Source: Bradyrhizobium sp. 190
GTDB taxonomy: Bacteria > Pseudomonadota > Alphaproteobacteria > Rhizobiales > Xanthobacteraceae
Direction: 5' to 3'
Assembly: GCF_023073415.1 (NCBI RefSeq)
Contig: NZ_JADPJL010000065.1
Coordinates: 124,001-188,000, forward strand
DNA length: 64,000 nt
Below, in pieces: positions 17,355 to 25,364 of the stretch; the stretch's first letter is position 1, and each line of letters opens with the position of its first letter. The position numbers and the translations under genes were made by a program. The notes under the pieces are model-generated. The model searched no databases and was not told the DNA's origin. It worked only from the letters and a program-made list of their open reading frames with translations.

Positions 17355-17615
17355 ATGGCTTTGCTATCGAGCAAAAAGCGCGAGACGCGCAAATCGTTGA
17401 GCCAGCCCGGGTGGATCACGCTCGAGGGTGGCTTTGCCGCGCGCCAATGCGTGGTGCGGGATCTGTCCACGACGGGGGCGAAGGTCACGATCGACGATCC
17501 CAACACGCTGCCGACGAATTTGCGGCTGGCGTTTTCGCGCGACGCCAGGACCGGACGCCGCTGCGAGGTGGTCTGGCGCCGCGGCAAATCGGTCGGCGTC
17601 AAGTTCGTCCGCTAG
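17355..17615 (+). CDS. PilZ-domain protein
   Basis: The 86-residue product is a single PilZ domain, a cyclic-di-GMP-binding fold: an N-terminal basic segment (KKRETRKSLSQPGWITLEGG), the VRDLSTTGAKV strand corresponding to the D/NxSxxG motif, and a C-terminal VVWRRGKSVGVKFV. The usual RxxxR motif is represented by RETRK. ATG 17355 was chosen because the PilZ domain begins there. It may act as a stand-alone c-di-GMP adaptor. Confidence 0.8.
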   Translation: MALLSSKKRETRKSLSQPGWITLEGGFAARQCVVRDLSTTGAKVTIDDPNTLPTNLRLAFSRDARTGRRCEVVWRRGKSVGVKFVR

Positions 17616-17651
17616 TCTGGCACTGACCGGCTAGCGGCGATAAAAGGTGGG

Positions 17652-17903
17652 ATGCCAAAATCCCTCCTCGTCATGATGGCTGTGATGTTGCCTTCGGTTG
17701 CCGAAGCTGCCGAGCAGCCCCGTCTTCAGAAGTCCGACAAGGCCGCGGCATCCGGTAAGCTGCTTCCGCTGAAGCGCTCAAATTCAGCCAACGCATGCGC
17801 CGAGTACGGCGCGGGCTTCGTCAAGATCGAGGGCACCAATACCTGCATGAAGATCGGCGGCGCGGTGAGCATCGGCGCCGGTGTGTCCGGCGGCTCGCGC
17901 TAG
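17652..17903 (+). CDS. Short secreted protein resembling the N-terminus of rhizobial porins
   Basis: The 83-residue product has a signal peptide (MPKSLLVMMAVMLPSVAEAA) and then NACAEYGAGFVKIEGTNTCM plus KIGGAVSIGAGVSGG. This matches the conserved start of alphaproteobacterial porins of the Omp2b type, including the paired Cys, but the protein ends where the barrel would begin. It is either a truncated porin or a stand-alone member of this small Cys-paired group. Confidence 0.65.
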   Translation: MPKSLLVMMAVMLPSVAEAAEQPRLQKSDKAAASGKLLPLKRSNSANACAEYGAGFVKIEGTNTCMKIGGAVSIGAGVSGGSR

Positions 17904-17904
17904 C

Positions 17905-18552
17905 TTACGTCATCGGCGGCGCGATGAACTGCGTGAAGCCGGAGCGGGCCGAAAATTGCGCAAACCAGCGTTCGAGGTTCGGCAGTTTTGGCTTGGTGAC
18001 GCCTTCGACTCCCAGCCAGCGCCGCGCATAGGCGCCGAGCGCGATGTCGGCGATCGTGAACTGGTCGCCTTCGATGAAGCGCCGGCTCGCCAGTTGCGCC
18101 TCGACGATCCGCCACACCACGGCCTCGGCGTCGACATCCTTCTGGATCGCGACCATGTCGCGCTTTTCGACCGGCGTCCGCACCAGCGCCCAGAACACCG
18201 GCCGGTCGACCGGCTGCAGCGTCGACAGCGTCCAGTCGAGCCAGCGGTCGACGCTTGCGCGCGCTTGCGGCTGCGAGGGGTAGATCGGCGAATTCTCGCC
18301 ATAGGCCATGCAGAGATAGCGCATCACGGAATTGGATTCCCACAGCACGTAGGCGCCGTCCACCAGCGTCGGCACGCGGCCGTTCGGATTCATCGCCAGA
18401 TAGGGCGCCTCGTTGTTCTTGCCGAATTGCATGCCGGCGTCGATGCGCTCGTAGGCGAGGTCGAGTTCGGCGAGGCACCACAGCACTTTTTGAACATTGA
18501 CCGAATTGGCCCGGCCCCAGATGGTGAGTCGTTGTTTCTTGTTGTCGGCCAC
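17905..18552 (-). CDS. Glutathione S-transferase
   Basis: The 215-residue enzyme has an N-terminal thioredoxin-like domain (LTIWGRANSVNVQKVLWCL, NPNGRVPTLVDG, LWESNSVMRYL) and an all-helical C-terminal domain with FTIADIALG. The Ser/Asn near WGRANS is the likely glutathione-activating position. Its stop lies one base from the end of the converging porin-like gene. Confidence 0.92.
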   Translation of the reverse strand: MADNKKQRLTIWGRANSVNVQKVLWCLAELDLAYERIDAGMQFGKNNEAPYLAMNPNGRVPTLVDGAYVLWESNSVMRYLCMAYGENSPIYPSQPQARASVDRWLDWTLSTLQPVDRPVFWALVRTPVEKRDMVAIQKDVDAEAVVWRIVEAQLASRRFIEGDQFTIADIALGAYARRWLGVEGVTKPKLPNLERWFAQFSARSGFTQFIAPPMT

Positions 18553-18723
18553 GCGTTGTCGCTCCCGTTGATCTCGTTGATGCGTTCATAGCCGAGGATC
18601 GACGAAAAAGCGCGCGGTTTGCGGCAGGACACGGTTGCAAAATCAGGCTTACAAAAAATCAGGCTCCGCCGCAGTGCGACAGAGCCCCGATTCCCGTGCA
18701 ACGCGTGAGCTGGCGTCAGCCGG

Positions 18724-18807
18724 TCAGCCGCCGAAGAACAGCCACAGCAGAATGATCACCGGAATAGGTACGCCAACCAACCAAAGCAGAAGTCCTCGTC
18801 CCATCAT
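18724..18807 (-). CDS. Tiny conserved-type membrane protein (27 residues)
   Basis: ATG 18807 follows GAGGAGG closely. The product is almost wholly hydrophobic (begins MMGRGLLLWLVGVPIPVIIL, ends FFGG). The strong ribosome site and clean helix make it a likely gene despite its size. Role unknown. Confidence 0.7.
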   Translation of the reverse strand: MMGRGLLLWLVGVPIPVIILLWLFFGG

Positions 18808-18893
18808 TTCCTCCTCAAAATGTAGTTGAAGAGAAAACGCGCGACGGCGTGGCCGGTTCCTGCGCGGAAAAGAACCTGGGGCGAAGGAACGTT

Positions 18894-19097
18894 TTATGAT
18901 TTCGGAATTTCGGCGAGCGACAATCCGATCCGAAACAGCAAGTCACCGTCGCGGTCGACCGCCTCGCGCACCTCGACGTTGACATCATCGTCAGCATGGC
19001 GGCTGCGCGTCAGCCGCCATTCGCTTTCACTCGTGCCGTCAGGAAACGGCGCGTCCGCGCTGGTCACGAGCCGATAGCTCGGATGGCGGACGTGCAC
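18894..19097 (-). CDS. Hypothetical protein in frame after the glyoxalase stop
   Basis: A 67-codon frame from GTG 19097 (YRLVTSADAPFPDG, acidic middle, VDRDGDLLFRIGLSLAEIPK at the end). The same frame is open back to the TAG of the glyoxalase gene at 19113-19115 with no ribosome site between. It may be a separate protein with a weak start or the remains of a longer one. Confidence 0.45.
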   Translation of the reverse strand: MHVRHPSYRLVTSADAPFPDGTSESEWRLTRSRHADDDVNVEVREAVDRDGDLLFRIGLSLAEIPKS

Positions 19098-19112
19098 GAA
19101 GAAGTCGAAGGC

Positions 19113-19565
19113 CTACCAGTGGCCGGTGTTCGGCATCGAGGACCACGGCTCCGCCGGCGGCTTCGGTTCGCCCTTCTGCAACAGCTCGATCGAATGCAGG
19201 TCCGGCGAGCGCACGAAGGCCATGTTGCCGTCGCGCGGCGGCCGGTTGATGGTGATGCCGGCCTTCATCAGGCGGTCGCAGGTGGCGTAGATGTCGTCGA
19301 CCTCATAGGCGAGGTGGCCGAAATGGCGGTCCTCGCCGTATTTCTCCTCGTCCCAATTGTAGGTGAGCTCGACCAGCGGTGCGCCGCGGTTCTGCGGCGC
19401 GGCCTTGAACAGGCCTTCGTCCTCGGGCGCGCACAGGAACACCAGCGTGAACCGGCCCTTGTCGTTGTCGACCCGGCGTACTTCCTTCAGCCCCAGCGCG
19501 TCCTGGTAAAACTTCATCGCCGTATCGAGATTACGAACGCGCAGCATGGTGTGGAGATAGCGCAT
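19113..19565 (-). CDS. gloA: Lactoylglutathione lyase (glyoxalase I) family protein
   Basis: The 150-residue protein shows the glyoxalase I pattern: MRYLHTMLRVRNLDTAMKFY, FYQDALGLKEVRR, FTLVFLCAPEDEG, LVELTYNWDEEKY and FGHLAYEVDDIYATCDRL, with metal-binding His and Glu in place. It converts the methylglyoxal-glutathione hemithioacetal to lactoylglutathione. ATG 19565 was chosen because the family starts there and AGGAGGAC lies upstream; an upstream extension to 19775 is not homologous. Confidence 0.9.
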   Translation of the reverse strand: MRYLHTMLRVRNLDTAMKFYQDALGLKEVRRVDNDKGRFTLVFLCAPEDEGLFKAAPQNRGAPLVELTYNWDEEKYGEDRHFGHLAYEVDDIYATCDRLMKAGITINRPPRDGNMAFVRSPDLHSIELLQKGEPKPPAEPWSSMPNTGHW

Positions 19566-19856
19566 GTTTGTTGTCCTCCTGAGAACGTTTGGAGATTTCG
19601 TTATGGTTTGGGCGGGCGGGTGATAAATAGCAGCAAAATGCGCCAAGGGGCAGGGTGTTGCGGGACGATGGCGTTGCTTTAACCGCGTAACTAGCCTCCC
19701 GATACCATGCGCCAACGGGCAAACTCCGGGTTCAACTGGCCGTCGTTCCTTGTGGGTAAACCAAGCGAAGCTCAATGATTGATTCGTAGATTTGCCTTAG
19801 GCTCGGATTCGGGGACGACACCCGGCGTCAGCAGGGTGTTCATTGATGGAGGTTAG

Positions 19857-20204
19857 GATGCCCAGACAATTCGGCTTGAAGGCAACATCGGCAGCCGCAC
19901 GGTCGGCGGCAATGGCATCATCAACCGCTACGCCGGACCTGAGGGCATCGGTGCCTGCATCGAAGAGTCATTCTCCGGTCAGTTCTCCGGCGTTAAAGCC
20001 CTCTTCCCAATGCGCGGAGCTGCCGTTCTCGCCTGCGAGCTGGCGGGGCTGCCATGGCCGGCGATCAATCTCTCAAAACTGAAGCTACAAGCCACCGGCA
20101 AGGGCAACGCCAAGAAGCCAGAGACGCAGGCTGCCGCGAAGGCGAGGTGGGGGTATCGTGCCTCGCAATCCTCATCCTTGCAGGACTTTAATCGTCACCT
20201 ATAG
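19857..20204 (+). pseudogene. Remnant of a phage-type RuvC-like resolvase
   Basis: The frame is open from just after a TAG at 19854 to TAG at 20202, with no start near its beginning. Two stretches look like RuvC: IEESFSGQFSGVKAL with MRGAAVLACELAGLP, and LKLQATGKGNAKK followed by AAAKARWGY (compare the ATGKGNA and ARxRWGY motifs of phage Holliday-junction resolvases). The N-terminal catalytic part is missing. It converges on the Flp pilin gene and overlaps its stop by a few bases. Confidence 0.45.
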
Positions 20205-20357
20205 CGTCAACGCGTCAATAAGACTCTCGAACAGTGTGATGAGCCTTTGGCCGGTCAATCCGACGGCGGCGATGATGGCCAAGGCGATGAACCCAGCGAT
20301 GAGGCTGTATTCGATTGCGGTGGCGCCGGACTCGTCGTGCAGAAACTTCCCAAGCAT
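20199..20357 (-). CDS. Flp/Fap-type pilin
   Basis: The 52-residue product starts MLGKFLHDESGATAIEYSLI and continues AGFIALAIIAAVG. This is the Flp pilin pattern: short basic leader, Glu-Tyr after the ATAI segment, and one hydrophobic helix. Flp pilins are cleaved by a TadV-type prepilin peptidase and assembled by the Tad machinery. No tad genes are in the window, so it is an orphan copy. Confidence 0.85.
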   Translation of the reverse strand: MLGKFLHDESGATAIEYSLIAGFIALAIIAAVGLTGQRLITLFESLIDALTL

Positions 20358-20609
20358 TCATTCTCTCTCGGGTTTTGACGGAAATGTTGTGGCACGTCCA
20401 AGTTGCTGTCAAGGTAATCAAAAGCGTAAAATTGCAGTAATTTTCGAAGCTGCAGCCCCCGGGCGGACGGCGTGATCCATTCGCGTTTGGTGGCGGCCTT
20501 GTTTTCCGACCGATGTCTTTTGGCGAGCCCGAGCGCCGCACCGGCGTGATCCCTCACACATACGCGCTTGGCTCCTCCGTCCATCGTGGTGACAACGGAG
20601 GGATCAACG
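20358..20609. other. Intergenic region
   Basis: About 250 bases with the promoters of the pilin (leftward) and of the next small gene (rightward). No convincing frame or repeat was seen. Confidence 0.3.
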
Positions 20610-20765
20610 ATGTACCTGATTTACGGCGTGCTTATTCTCGCGATGATTTTCTTTTTCGTACTCCCGATTACCGACGCCAGGACGGCTCGGATGAAATTGT
20701 CCGTGGTGAGCAGCCTCGGCGTGCTGTTGGCGGTATGCGCTGTGGTGCCGCGCCTGGTACACTGA
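20610..20765 (+). CDS. Small membrane protein (51 residues)
   Basis: ATG 20610 follows GGAGG at eight bases. The product has two hydrophobic helices (MYLIYGVLILAMIFFFVLPI and VVSSLGVLLAVCAVVPRLV) joined by a basic loop. Function unknown. Confidence 0.6.
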   Translation: MYLIYGVLILAMIFFFVLPITDARTARMKLSVVSSLGVLLAVCAVVPRLVH

Positions 20766-20827
20766 CGGTCTAGGGTCTGTTGAGATTCAGGATTCCACCT
20801 GAGGCTTGGTTGTGATTCAAGCTTTAG

Positions 20828-20959
20828 ATGGAGCGATTCATACTGACAGATGCCCAATGGGCGAAGATGGAGCCGCATTGTCTGGGGAAGCCGACGGACC
20901 CCGGACGCAGCGGAAGCGACAATCGCCGCTTCGTTGAAGCGGTACTTTGGATTGTTCGG
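20828..20959 (+). pseudogene. IS5-family transposase, N-terminal fragment
   Basis: The 44 codons from ATG 20828 (MERFILTDAQWAKMEPHCLG, then GRSGSDNRRFVEAVLWIVR) match the beginning of IS5-family transposases. Homology stops abruptly at 20959, where TG(S/A)PWRDLP would follow. The segment from about 20770 may include the IS left end. No right end was found, so this is a deletion remnant. Confidence 0.75.
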
Positions 20960-21157
20960 CCAGATGCGCCGTTAGCCCGGCAATGCCGATCCCGATGCCG
21001 ACCAGTACGGCTTGAATGATTCAGATCACGATGTCCCGAAGCGCCATCATGCCTCGACGATAGCGCCAGTGCAGGCCGGACGGATGTGACCGGACGCACA
21101 GTGTCGTTCCGACGGCACGCTAGCTTTCGCGGATCCGCTTCGCTTCGGGAGGTTGAA

Positions 21158-21343
21158 ATGCTGGCGTGGGTTTTATTGGTCGCGAATATGCCGACGATCG
21201 TGTGTACGATTTGCTCCGCCTTCCTGGCTTACAAGGAAAGGCCGCAATGGGTCTGGTTCGCAGGCTTGGCGGTGCTCGCCGGCATAGGCGGCCTGCTGAC
21301 GCTCGGCGTCGTGCACGCGCAACAGCTTGCATGGCGCGCGTGA
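21158..21343 (+). CDS. Small membrane protein (61 residues)
   Basis: ATG 21158 follows GGGAGG at about six bases. The product has two hydrophobic segments (MLAWVLLVANMPTIVCTICS and VWFAGLAVLAGIGGLLTLGV). Function unknown. Nothing is seen between the IS fragment and this gene. Confidence 0.6.
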   Translation: MLAWVLLVANMPTIVCTICSAFLAYKERPQWVWFAGLAVLAGIGGLLTLGVVHAQQLAWRA

Positions 21344-21399
21344 AGAGAAGGGCCGGATACCGTCTGGCCCTCCGCGCTAGATTGGTATTCCCCGTCAGG

Positions 21400-21594
21400 T
21401 CAGACCTTGACGTCCAGCAGCGACGGTTCGTCGGGCGGCACATCCGCAAGTGCCGCTTCTATGGCGGCGGCCTTGGCGTGATAGACGGCCTGAAGATCCT
21501 GATTGATCGTATTCGGCGGCGCCTTGGCGCTCTGATCGACGACGAGTTGTATTCTGGCCTGCGTCACTTCAACCGGTATTGGATAAATGACCAT
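21400..21594 (-). CDS. Small hypothetical protein (64 residues)
   Basis: ATG 21594 follows GGAGGG at about eight bases. The soluble product (MVIYPIPVEVTQARIQLVVD at the start; AVYHAKAAAIEAALADVPPD near the end) has a predicted strand followed by helix. No family recognised. Confidence 0.6.
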   Translation of the reverse strand: MVIYPIPVEVTQARIQLVVDQSAKAPPNTINQDLQAVYHAKAAAIEAALADVPPDEPSLLDVKV

Positions 21595-21804
21595 GGGATT
21601 GACCCTCCTGGGCCAAACCTGTCAGGCGCCTATTTACGCTTTGTAAAGAGGTTGGGTTAACGGCGCAGCATTTCAGGGAGGCTCGGTAATGGAGGCTTAG
21701 GTTTCCATGACCGGCGTCAGAAAAATTTATAGCGCTTTCGAGCGAAAGCCTGCGCCGGACTTGATACGGGTGGACGCCATGCGGGGCGGACGCCGGTTCG
21801 CGTC

Positions 21805-21952
21805 CTAATGCATCTGCTCCAGCCGCTCGGCATAGAGGCGGAATTCCTCGGCCATCTCGATCAGCTTCTTCGAGGCTTCCGGATCCTTTGACGGCTTCGG
21901 CGAGCTGCCGGGCTCTGTTGGACTGGTCTCGATAGTGTTCGGCTTGGGTCAT
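21805..21952 (-). pseudogene. Small conserved-type protein broken by a one-base frameshift
   Basis: Reading from ATG 21952: MTQAEHYRDQSNRARQLAEA, then a frameshift near 21881-21889, after which a second frame gives DPEASKKLIEMAEEFRLYAE followed by RLEQMH and a stop at 21805. The two halves join into one plausible 48-residue helical protein if a single base (a G in the GGATCC stretch) is removed. The length of 148 is one more than a multiple of three. Either a real pseudogene or a sequencing error. Confidence 0.7.
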
Positions 21953-22290
21953 CGCAGCACCTTTTTAGATAAGTAGGGGCTGCGCCAAAAAGGTTCGACG
22001 TCCGGCACGCGAGGGCATGGCGGGACGAAGGACAGCAAATCTGCGCGGGATCGATCGGTAACGGTATCTTAACAAGGCGACGGTGCCGGAAAATGCGCCC
22101 CCTGTTCGTTCTGCGAGAACAAAAGGAGTCTTGCTCTCAACCATGCTCAATCTCGCGTACTCAATCCCGCGATCGACGCCGGATCGGTTTCGCGCGGAAA
22201 CGCAGATAACCCTACTCAGTTAGGTTAAAACCCAAATCGCATTGTGCGTATTTGAAGTTGCGATAGGGATGGCTTTCAGGAAAACAGGCC

Positions 22291-22476
22291 ATGGTCCCTT
22301 CGTTTCACAACGCGGACAAACCGACCCACCGGCGCATCATGGTGGTCGGCCTGCTGTTCTGCCTTGCCTTCGTCGTCATCAGCTTTTCTTTGCGGCCGCA
22401 GGCCGAAAGCGGTCACGCGCTGGTCAAGGCCGACAGGCTCGTCCGCACTGCCGGCCAACCGCACAAGGCAAACTGA
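22291..22476 (+). CDS. Small single-span membrane protein (61 residues)
   Basis: The N-terminal 16 residues are basic and hydrophilic, then IMVVGLLFCLAFVVISFSL forms one helix, followed by a soluble tail. AGGAAAACAGG precedes the ATG. Function unknown. Confidence 0.5.
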   Translation: MVPSFHNADKPTHRRIMVVGLLFCLAFVVISFSLRPQAESGHALVKADRLVRTAGQPHKAN

Positions 22477-22494
22477 CGCCCGACGCTTCGGCGC

Positions 22495-22599
22495 TCAACG
22501 ATCTGGCAATTTGTTGCTTGGCGATCGGTGATAGGTCGCGATGGCGATGAAGCCTGCATAACCGATCACATTGATCAGAATTTCCAACCACACGGGCAT
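22495..22599 (-). CDS. Tiny membrane protein (34 residues)
   Basis: ATG 22599 follows AAAGGTG at about seven bases. The product starts MPVWLEILINVIGYAGFIAI and ends in a short charged tail; it is a single membrane helix. Converges with the gene ending at 22476. Confidence 0.6.
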   Translation of the reverse strand: MPVWLEILINVIGYAGFIAIATYHRSPSNKLPDR

Positions 22600-22712
22600 G
22601 ACGCACCTTTCCCCACGAATAAACTCCGCAAGGGCTGTGTTAGTTCCTGCGTAATCCGATGGTCAGACCCGCCCGATCGCATGGCTCCGGGTCGGGAAGC
22701 TGTCCGCGCAAA

Positions 22713-22749
22713 CGAAAACCCCGCCTACATTCGAAGATGCAGACGGGGT
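22713..22749 (-). terminator. Rho-independent terminator of the coiled-coil gene
   Basis: On the minus strand a 13-position stem (ACCCCGtCTgCAT / ATGtAGgCGGGGT, two mismatches) with a six-base TCGA-type loop is followed by TTTTC. It lies 154 bases downstream of the gene ending at 22903. Nothing else was seen in 22600-22902. Confidence 0.65.
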
Positions 22750-22902
22750 CTCTCGTGCTTTCACCTCTCGCAAGGTTGCTGCACTTGAAAAGAAAACGTC
22801 GAGGCATCGGCTTCGTTCCGGTCATTGCCGGAATTCTCTTGAGGTTCCACTCGACGTTCTTCGTTGGCGATAACGGCGAACTAAGCTTCTGCCGGTTTCG
22901 CC

Positions 22903-23070
22903 TCAACGCCAGAATGAGGGCCGGCTGGATCCGTTCAGCGCATTGGCCAGGGTCGTCTCGTAATACTCTTCGCGCTCGCGTTCGAACTTCTGCTGGGTTT
23001 CCCTGAAGCTCGCGACGCGCGCTGCGATTTCGGCGCGGTCGCGCGCGAGTCTTTCTTCCTTCTCCGTCAT
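22903..23070 (-). CDS. Small charged coiled-coil protein (55 residues)
   Basis: The product (MTEKEERLARDRAEIAARVA ... QQKFEREREEYYETTLANAL) is strongly charged and helical over its first 45 residues. It has no recognised domain. A terminator downstream at 22713-22749 supports it as a transcription unit. Confidence 0.65.
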   Translation of the reverse strand: MTEKEERLARDRAEIAARVASFRETQQKFEREREEYYETTLANALNGSSRPSFWR

Positions 23071-23259
23071 CGCCCATCCGTGTTTTGTTTGATTCGCGCC
23101 CCGCCATCATTGGCGCGCGCGAATGGGGCGTGAATGCGGAAGCGGACCTGCAGCATTGTGATCGCGGGCCGCCTTCGAAGCGAAGGCGGTGGATAAGATG
23201 TGGCGCATTCTTGTCGCTCACGCGGGTTCCCGTTAGCGAAAGACAAACGGGAGGTTCCA

Positions 23260-23499
23260 ATGGCAAAGATTGATCTGGATTCACTTGGTATCGAAGAACT
23301 CGCTGGTCTGCGCGAAAACGCGACCGACAAGCTGTTCGAGAAAGTCGCTGCGCGTCGCGCCGAGCTCGAAGCGGAGCTGGAAAAGCTGACCCAGTACGGC
23401 AAGGCACCAGTGAAGAAAGCGGAAAGTGCACCTGCGCCGAAGGCGAAGAAGACTGAAGAAGCCAAAGAGCCGAAGGAACAGGTTGCCAAGGCAGCGTGA
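23260..23499 (+). CDS. H-NS-like N-terminal oligomerisation domain protein
   Basis: From ATG 23260 (GGGAGG upstream) the 79-residue product begins MAKIDLDSLGIEELAGLREN and continues as a charged coiled coil, like the dimerisation domain of rhizobial H-NS family proteins. Instead of the C-terminal DNA-binding motif it has a Lys/Ala/Pro-rich tail (KKAESAPAPKAKKTEEAKEP). It could modulate full-length H-NS proteins by forming mixed oligomers; this is inference. Confidence 0.65.
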   Translation: MAKIDLDSLGIEELAGLRENATDKLFEKVAARRAELEAELEKLTQYGKAPVKKAESAPAPKAKKTEEAKEPKEQVAKAA

Positions 23500-23618
23500 T
23501 GCGCTCGCGCGATAAGGCGGTTTAATAGCGCGCGCGGCCCCGGGCAGGGCACATCGATCTGGCAATCCGAAGGGCCGTGCTATAGTTCGCGCGGCCCAAC
23601 CATTCGGAAATATCAACT

Positions 23619-24380
23619 GTGATCGCCAAGGATTTGCGCAGCGGCGTCGAGCAGCTCGGCAACATGATTGCTGAAGCTTCGTGTATCGTTCCCTTTACCG
23701 GAGCCGGCATTTCCACCGAATGCGGCATTCCGGATTTCCGCTCGCCCGGCGGCCTGTGGACCCGTAATCGCCCGATCGCGTTCGACGAATTCGTTTCGAG
23801 CGCCGATGCGCGGGCCGAGGCCTGGCGGCGGCGCTTTGCGATGGAGGAGACCTTTGCGGCGGCCAAGCCCGGCCGCGGGCATCGCGCGCTGGCCTCGCTC
23901 TACAAGGCCGGCAAGACCCCGGCGATCATCACCCAGAACATCGACAATCTGCATCAGGCGTCAGGCTTCAAGGCCGACGACGTCGTCGAACTGCATGGCA
24001 ACACCACCTATGCCCGCTGCATCGGCTGTGGTCATGCCTATGATCTTCCTTGGGTAAAAGCGCGTTTCGAAGAAACCGGCAGCGCCCCCGACTGCACCAT
24101 CTGCGATGAGCCGGTGAAGACCGCGACGATCTCGTTCGGACAGGCGATGCCGGAAGGTGAGATGCGCCGCGCCACCGAACTGGCCCAGCATTGCGACCTG
24201 TTTCTGGCGATCGGATCGTCGCTAGTGGTTTGGCCTGCCGCAGGTTTTCCGCTGATGGCCAAGAACTGCGGCGCGAAGCTCGTCATCATCAACAACGAGC
24301 CGACCGAACAGGACGATGTCGCCGATCTGGTGATCCGTTTCGACATCGGGGAAACGCTCGGACCGTTCGTAGGCAATTGA
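23619..24380 (+). CDS. SIR2-family NAD-dependent protein deacylase
   Basis: The 253-residue enzyme removes acyl groups from lysines using NAD. Class motifs are present: FTGAGISTECGIPDFRSPGG, TQNIDNLHQASG, the catalytic His in VVELHGN, zinc Cys pairs CIGC and CTIC, and AIGSSLVVWPAAGFPL. It starts at GTG 23619 with a weak ribosome site. It stands alone between an H-NS-like gene and a cold-shock gene. Confidence 0.93.
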   Translation: MIAKDLRSGVEQLGNMIAEASCIVPFTGAGISTECGIPDFRSPGGLWTRNRPIAFDEFVSSADARAEAWRRRFAMEETFAAAKPGRGHRALASLYKAGKTPAIITQNIDNLHQASGFKADDVVELHGNTTYARCIGCGHAYDLPWVKARFEETGSAPDCTICDEPVKTATISFGQAMPEGEMRRATELAQHCDLFLAIGSSLVVWPAAGFPLMAKNCGAKLVIINNEPTEQDDVADLVIRFDIGETLGPFVGN

Positions 24381-24580
24381 TCGCCAACTGATTCGCGGCT
24401 GTGCAAGCCTGTTCATAGCCTCCGCAATTTTGTTTTTTTTAGCTATGCGCAGCAGTCGAGAGTGTTATCTTTTGATTCGAGAGATTCGCGCTGCGTTACC
24501 ATGATGGTCATGGTAGGGCGCGTGTTCCGGTCCACGATGGCGATAGTGGACCGCTTTTTTAATGTGTGGGGTCCGGGGTC

Positions 24581-25246
24581 ATGGGGTCGGACGAATTTGG
24601 GTCCAAGAAGCTCGGGGGGCCGCCGTCAGGCGGGACAGAGCAAAACAGACTTGGACCGAGTGAATACGCAGCCGGCGCGCAACGCGATCCGGCGGTGGAT
24701 GCGTTTTCGGGGCTCGGCGATGCCGCAGCCAACCTTGTCGAAATATCCGGCGTCATCAAATGGTTCGACGCCTCGAAGGGGTACGGTTTCATCATTCCCG
24801 ACAATGGCTGGCCCGACGTGCTGCTGCACGTCACCGTGCTCAGGCGCGACGGCTACCAGACCGCCTATGAAGGCGCGCGGCTGGTGGTCGAGTGCGTGCA
24901 GCGCGCCAAGGGCTATCAGGCGTTCCGGATCGTCTCGATGGACGAGTCCACCGCGATCCATCCGGCGCAAATGCTTCCGCCACGGACCCATGTCAGCGTC
25001 ACGCCGACCAGCGGTCTGGAGCGGGCCCAGGTCAAATGGTTCAACCGGCTGCGCGGTTTCGGCTTCCTGACCTGCGGCGAGGGCACGCCCGACATTTTCG
25101 TCCACATGGAAACGCTGCGCCGCTTCGGCATGACCGAGCTGCGTCCGGGCCAGTATGTGCTGGTGCGCTTCGGGCCCGGGTCCAAGGGCATGATGGCGGC
25201 CGAGATCCATCCCGAGACCGGCCCGTCGGCACTGTCCTCGCATTGA
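24581..25246 (+). CDS. Double cold-shock-domain protein
   Basis: The product (221 residues from ATG 24581; an ATG at 24566 is equally possible) has a disordered start and two cold-shock domains. The first is GVIKWFDASKGYGFIIPD with DVLLHVTVLR, the second VKWFNRLRGFGFLTCGEG with DIFVHMETLRR. Both keep the RNP1-like KGYGFI/RGFGFL aromatic motifs; RNP2 is LLHV and IFVH. Such tandem proteins are common in Alphaproteobacteria and bind single-stranded nucleic acid. Confidence 0.88.
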   Translation: MGSDEFGSKKLGGPPSGGTEQNRLGPSEYAAGAQRDPAVDAFSGLGDAAANLVEISGVIKWFDASKGYGFIIPDNGWPDVLLHVTVLRRDGYQTAYEGARLVVECVQRAKGYQAFRIVSMDESTAIHPAQMLPPRTHVSVTPTSGLERAQVKWFNRLRGFGFLTCGEGTPDIFVHMETLRRFGMTELRPGQYVLVRFGPGSKGMMAAEIHPETGPSALSSH

Positions 25247-25364
25247 TCGCACTGACGGAAAATTGAGCCGGACGCCGCGCACGCGCGCGGCGGCCTCTGG
25301 CATTTGCCGCAATCATCGGGTTAGGGTTCCCGGCAATTCCCAGATATCCGGCGTGAGTGCATTG

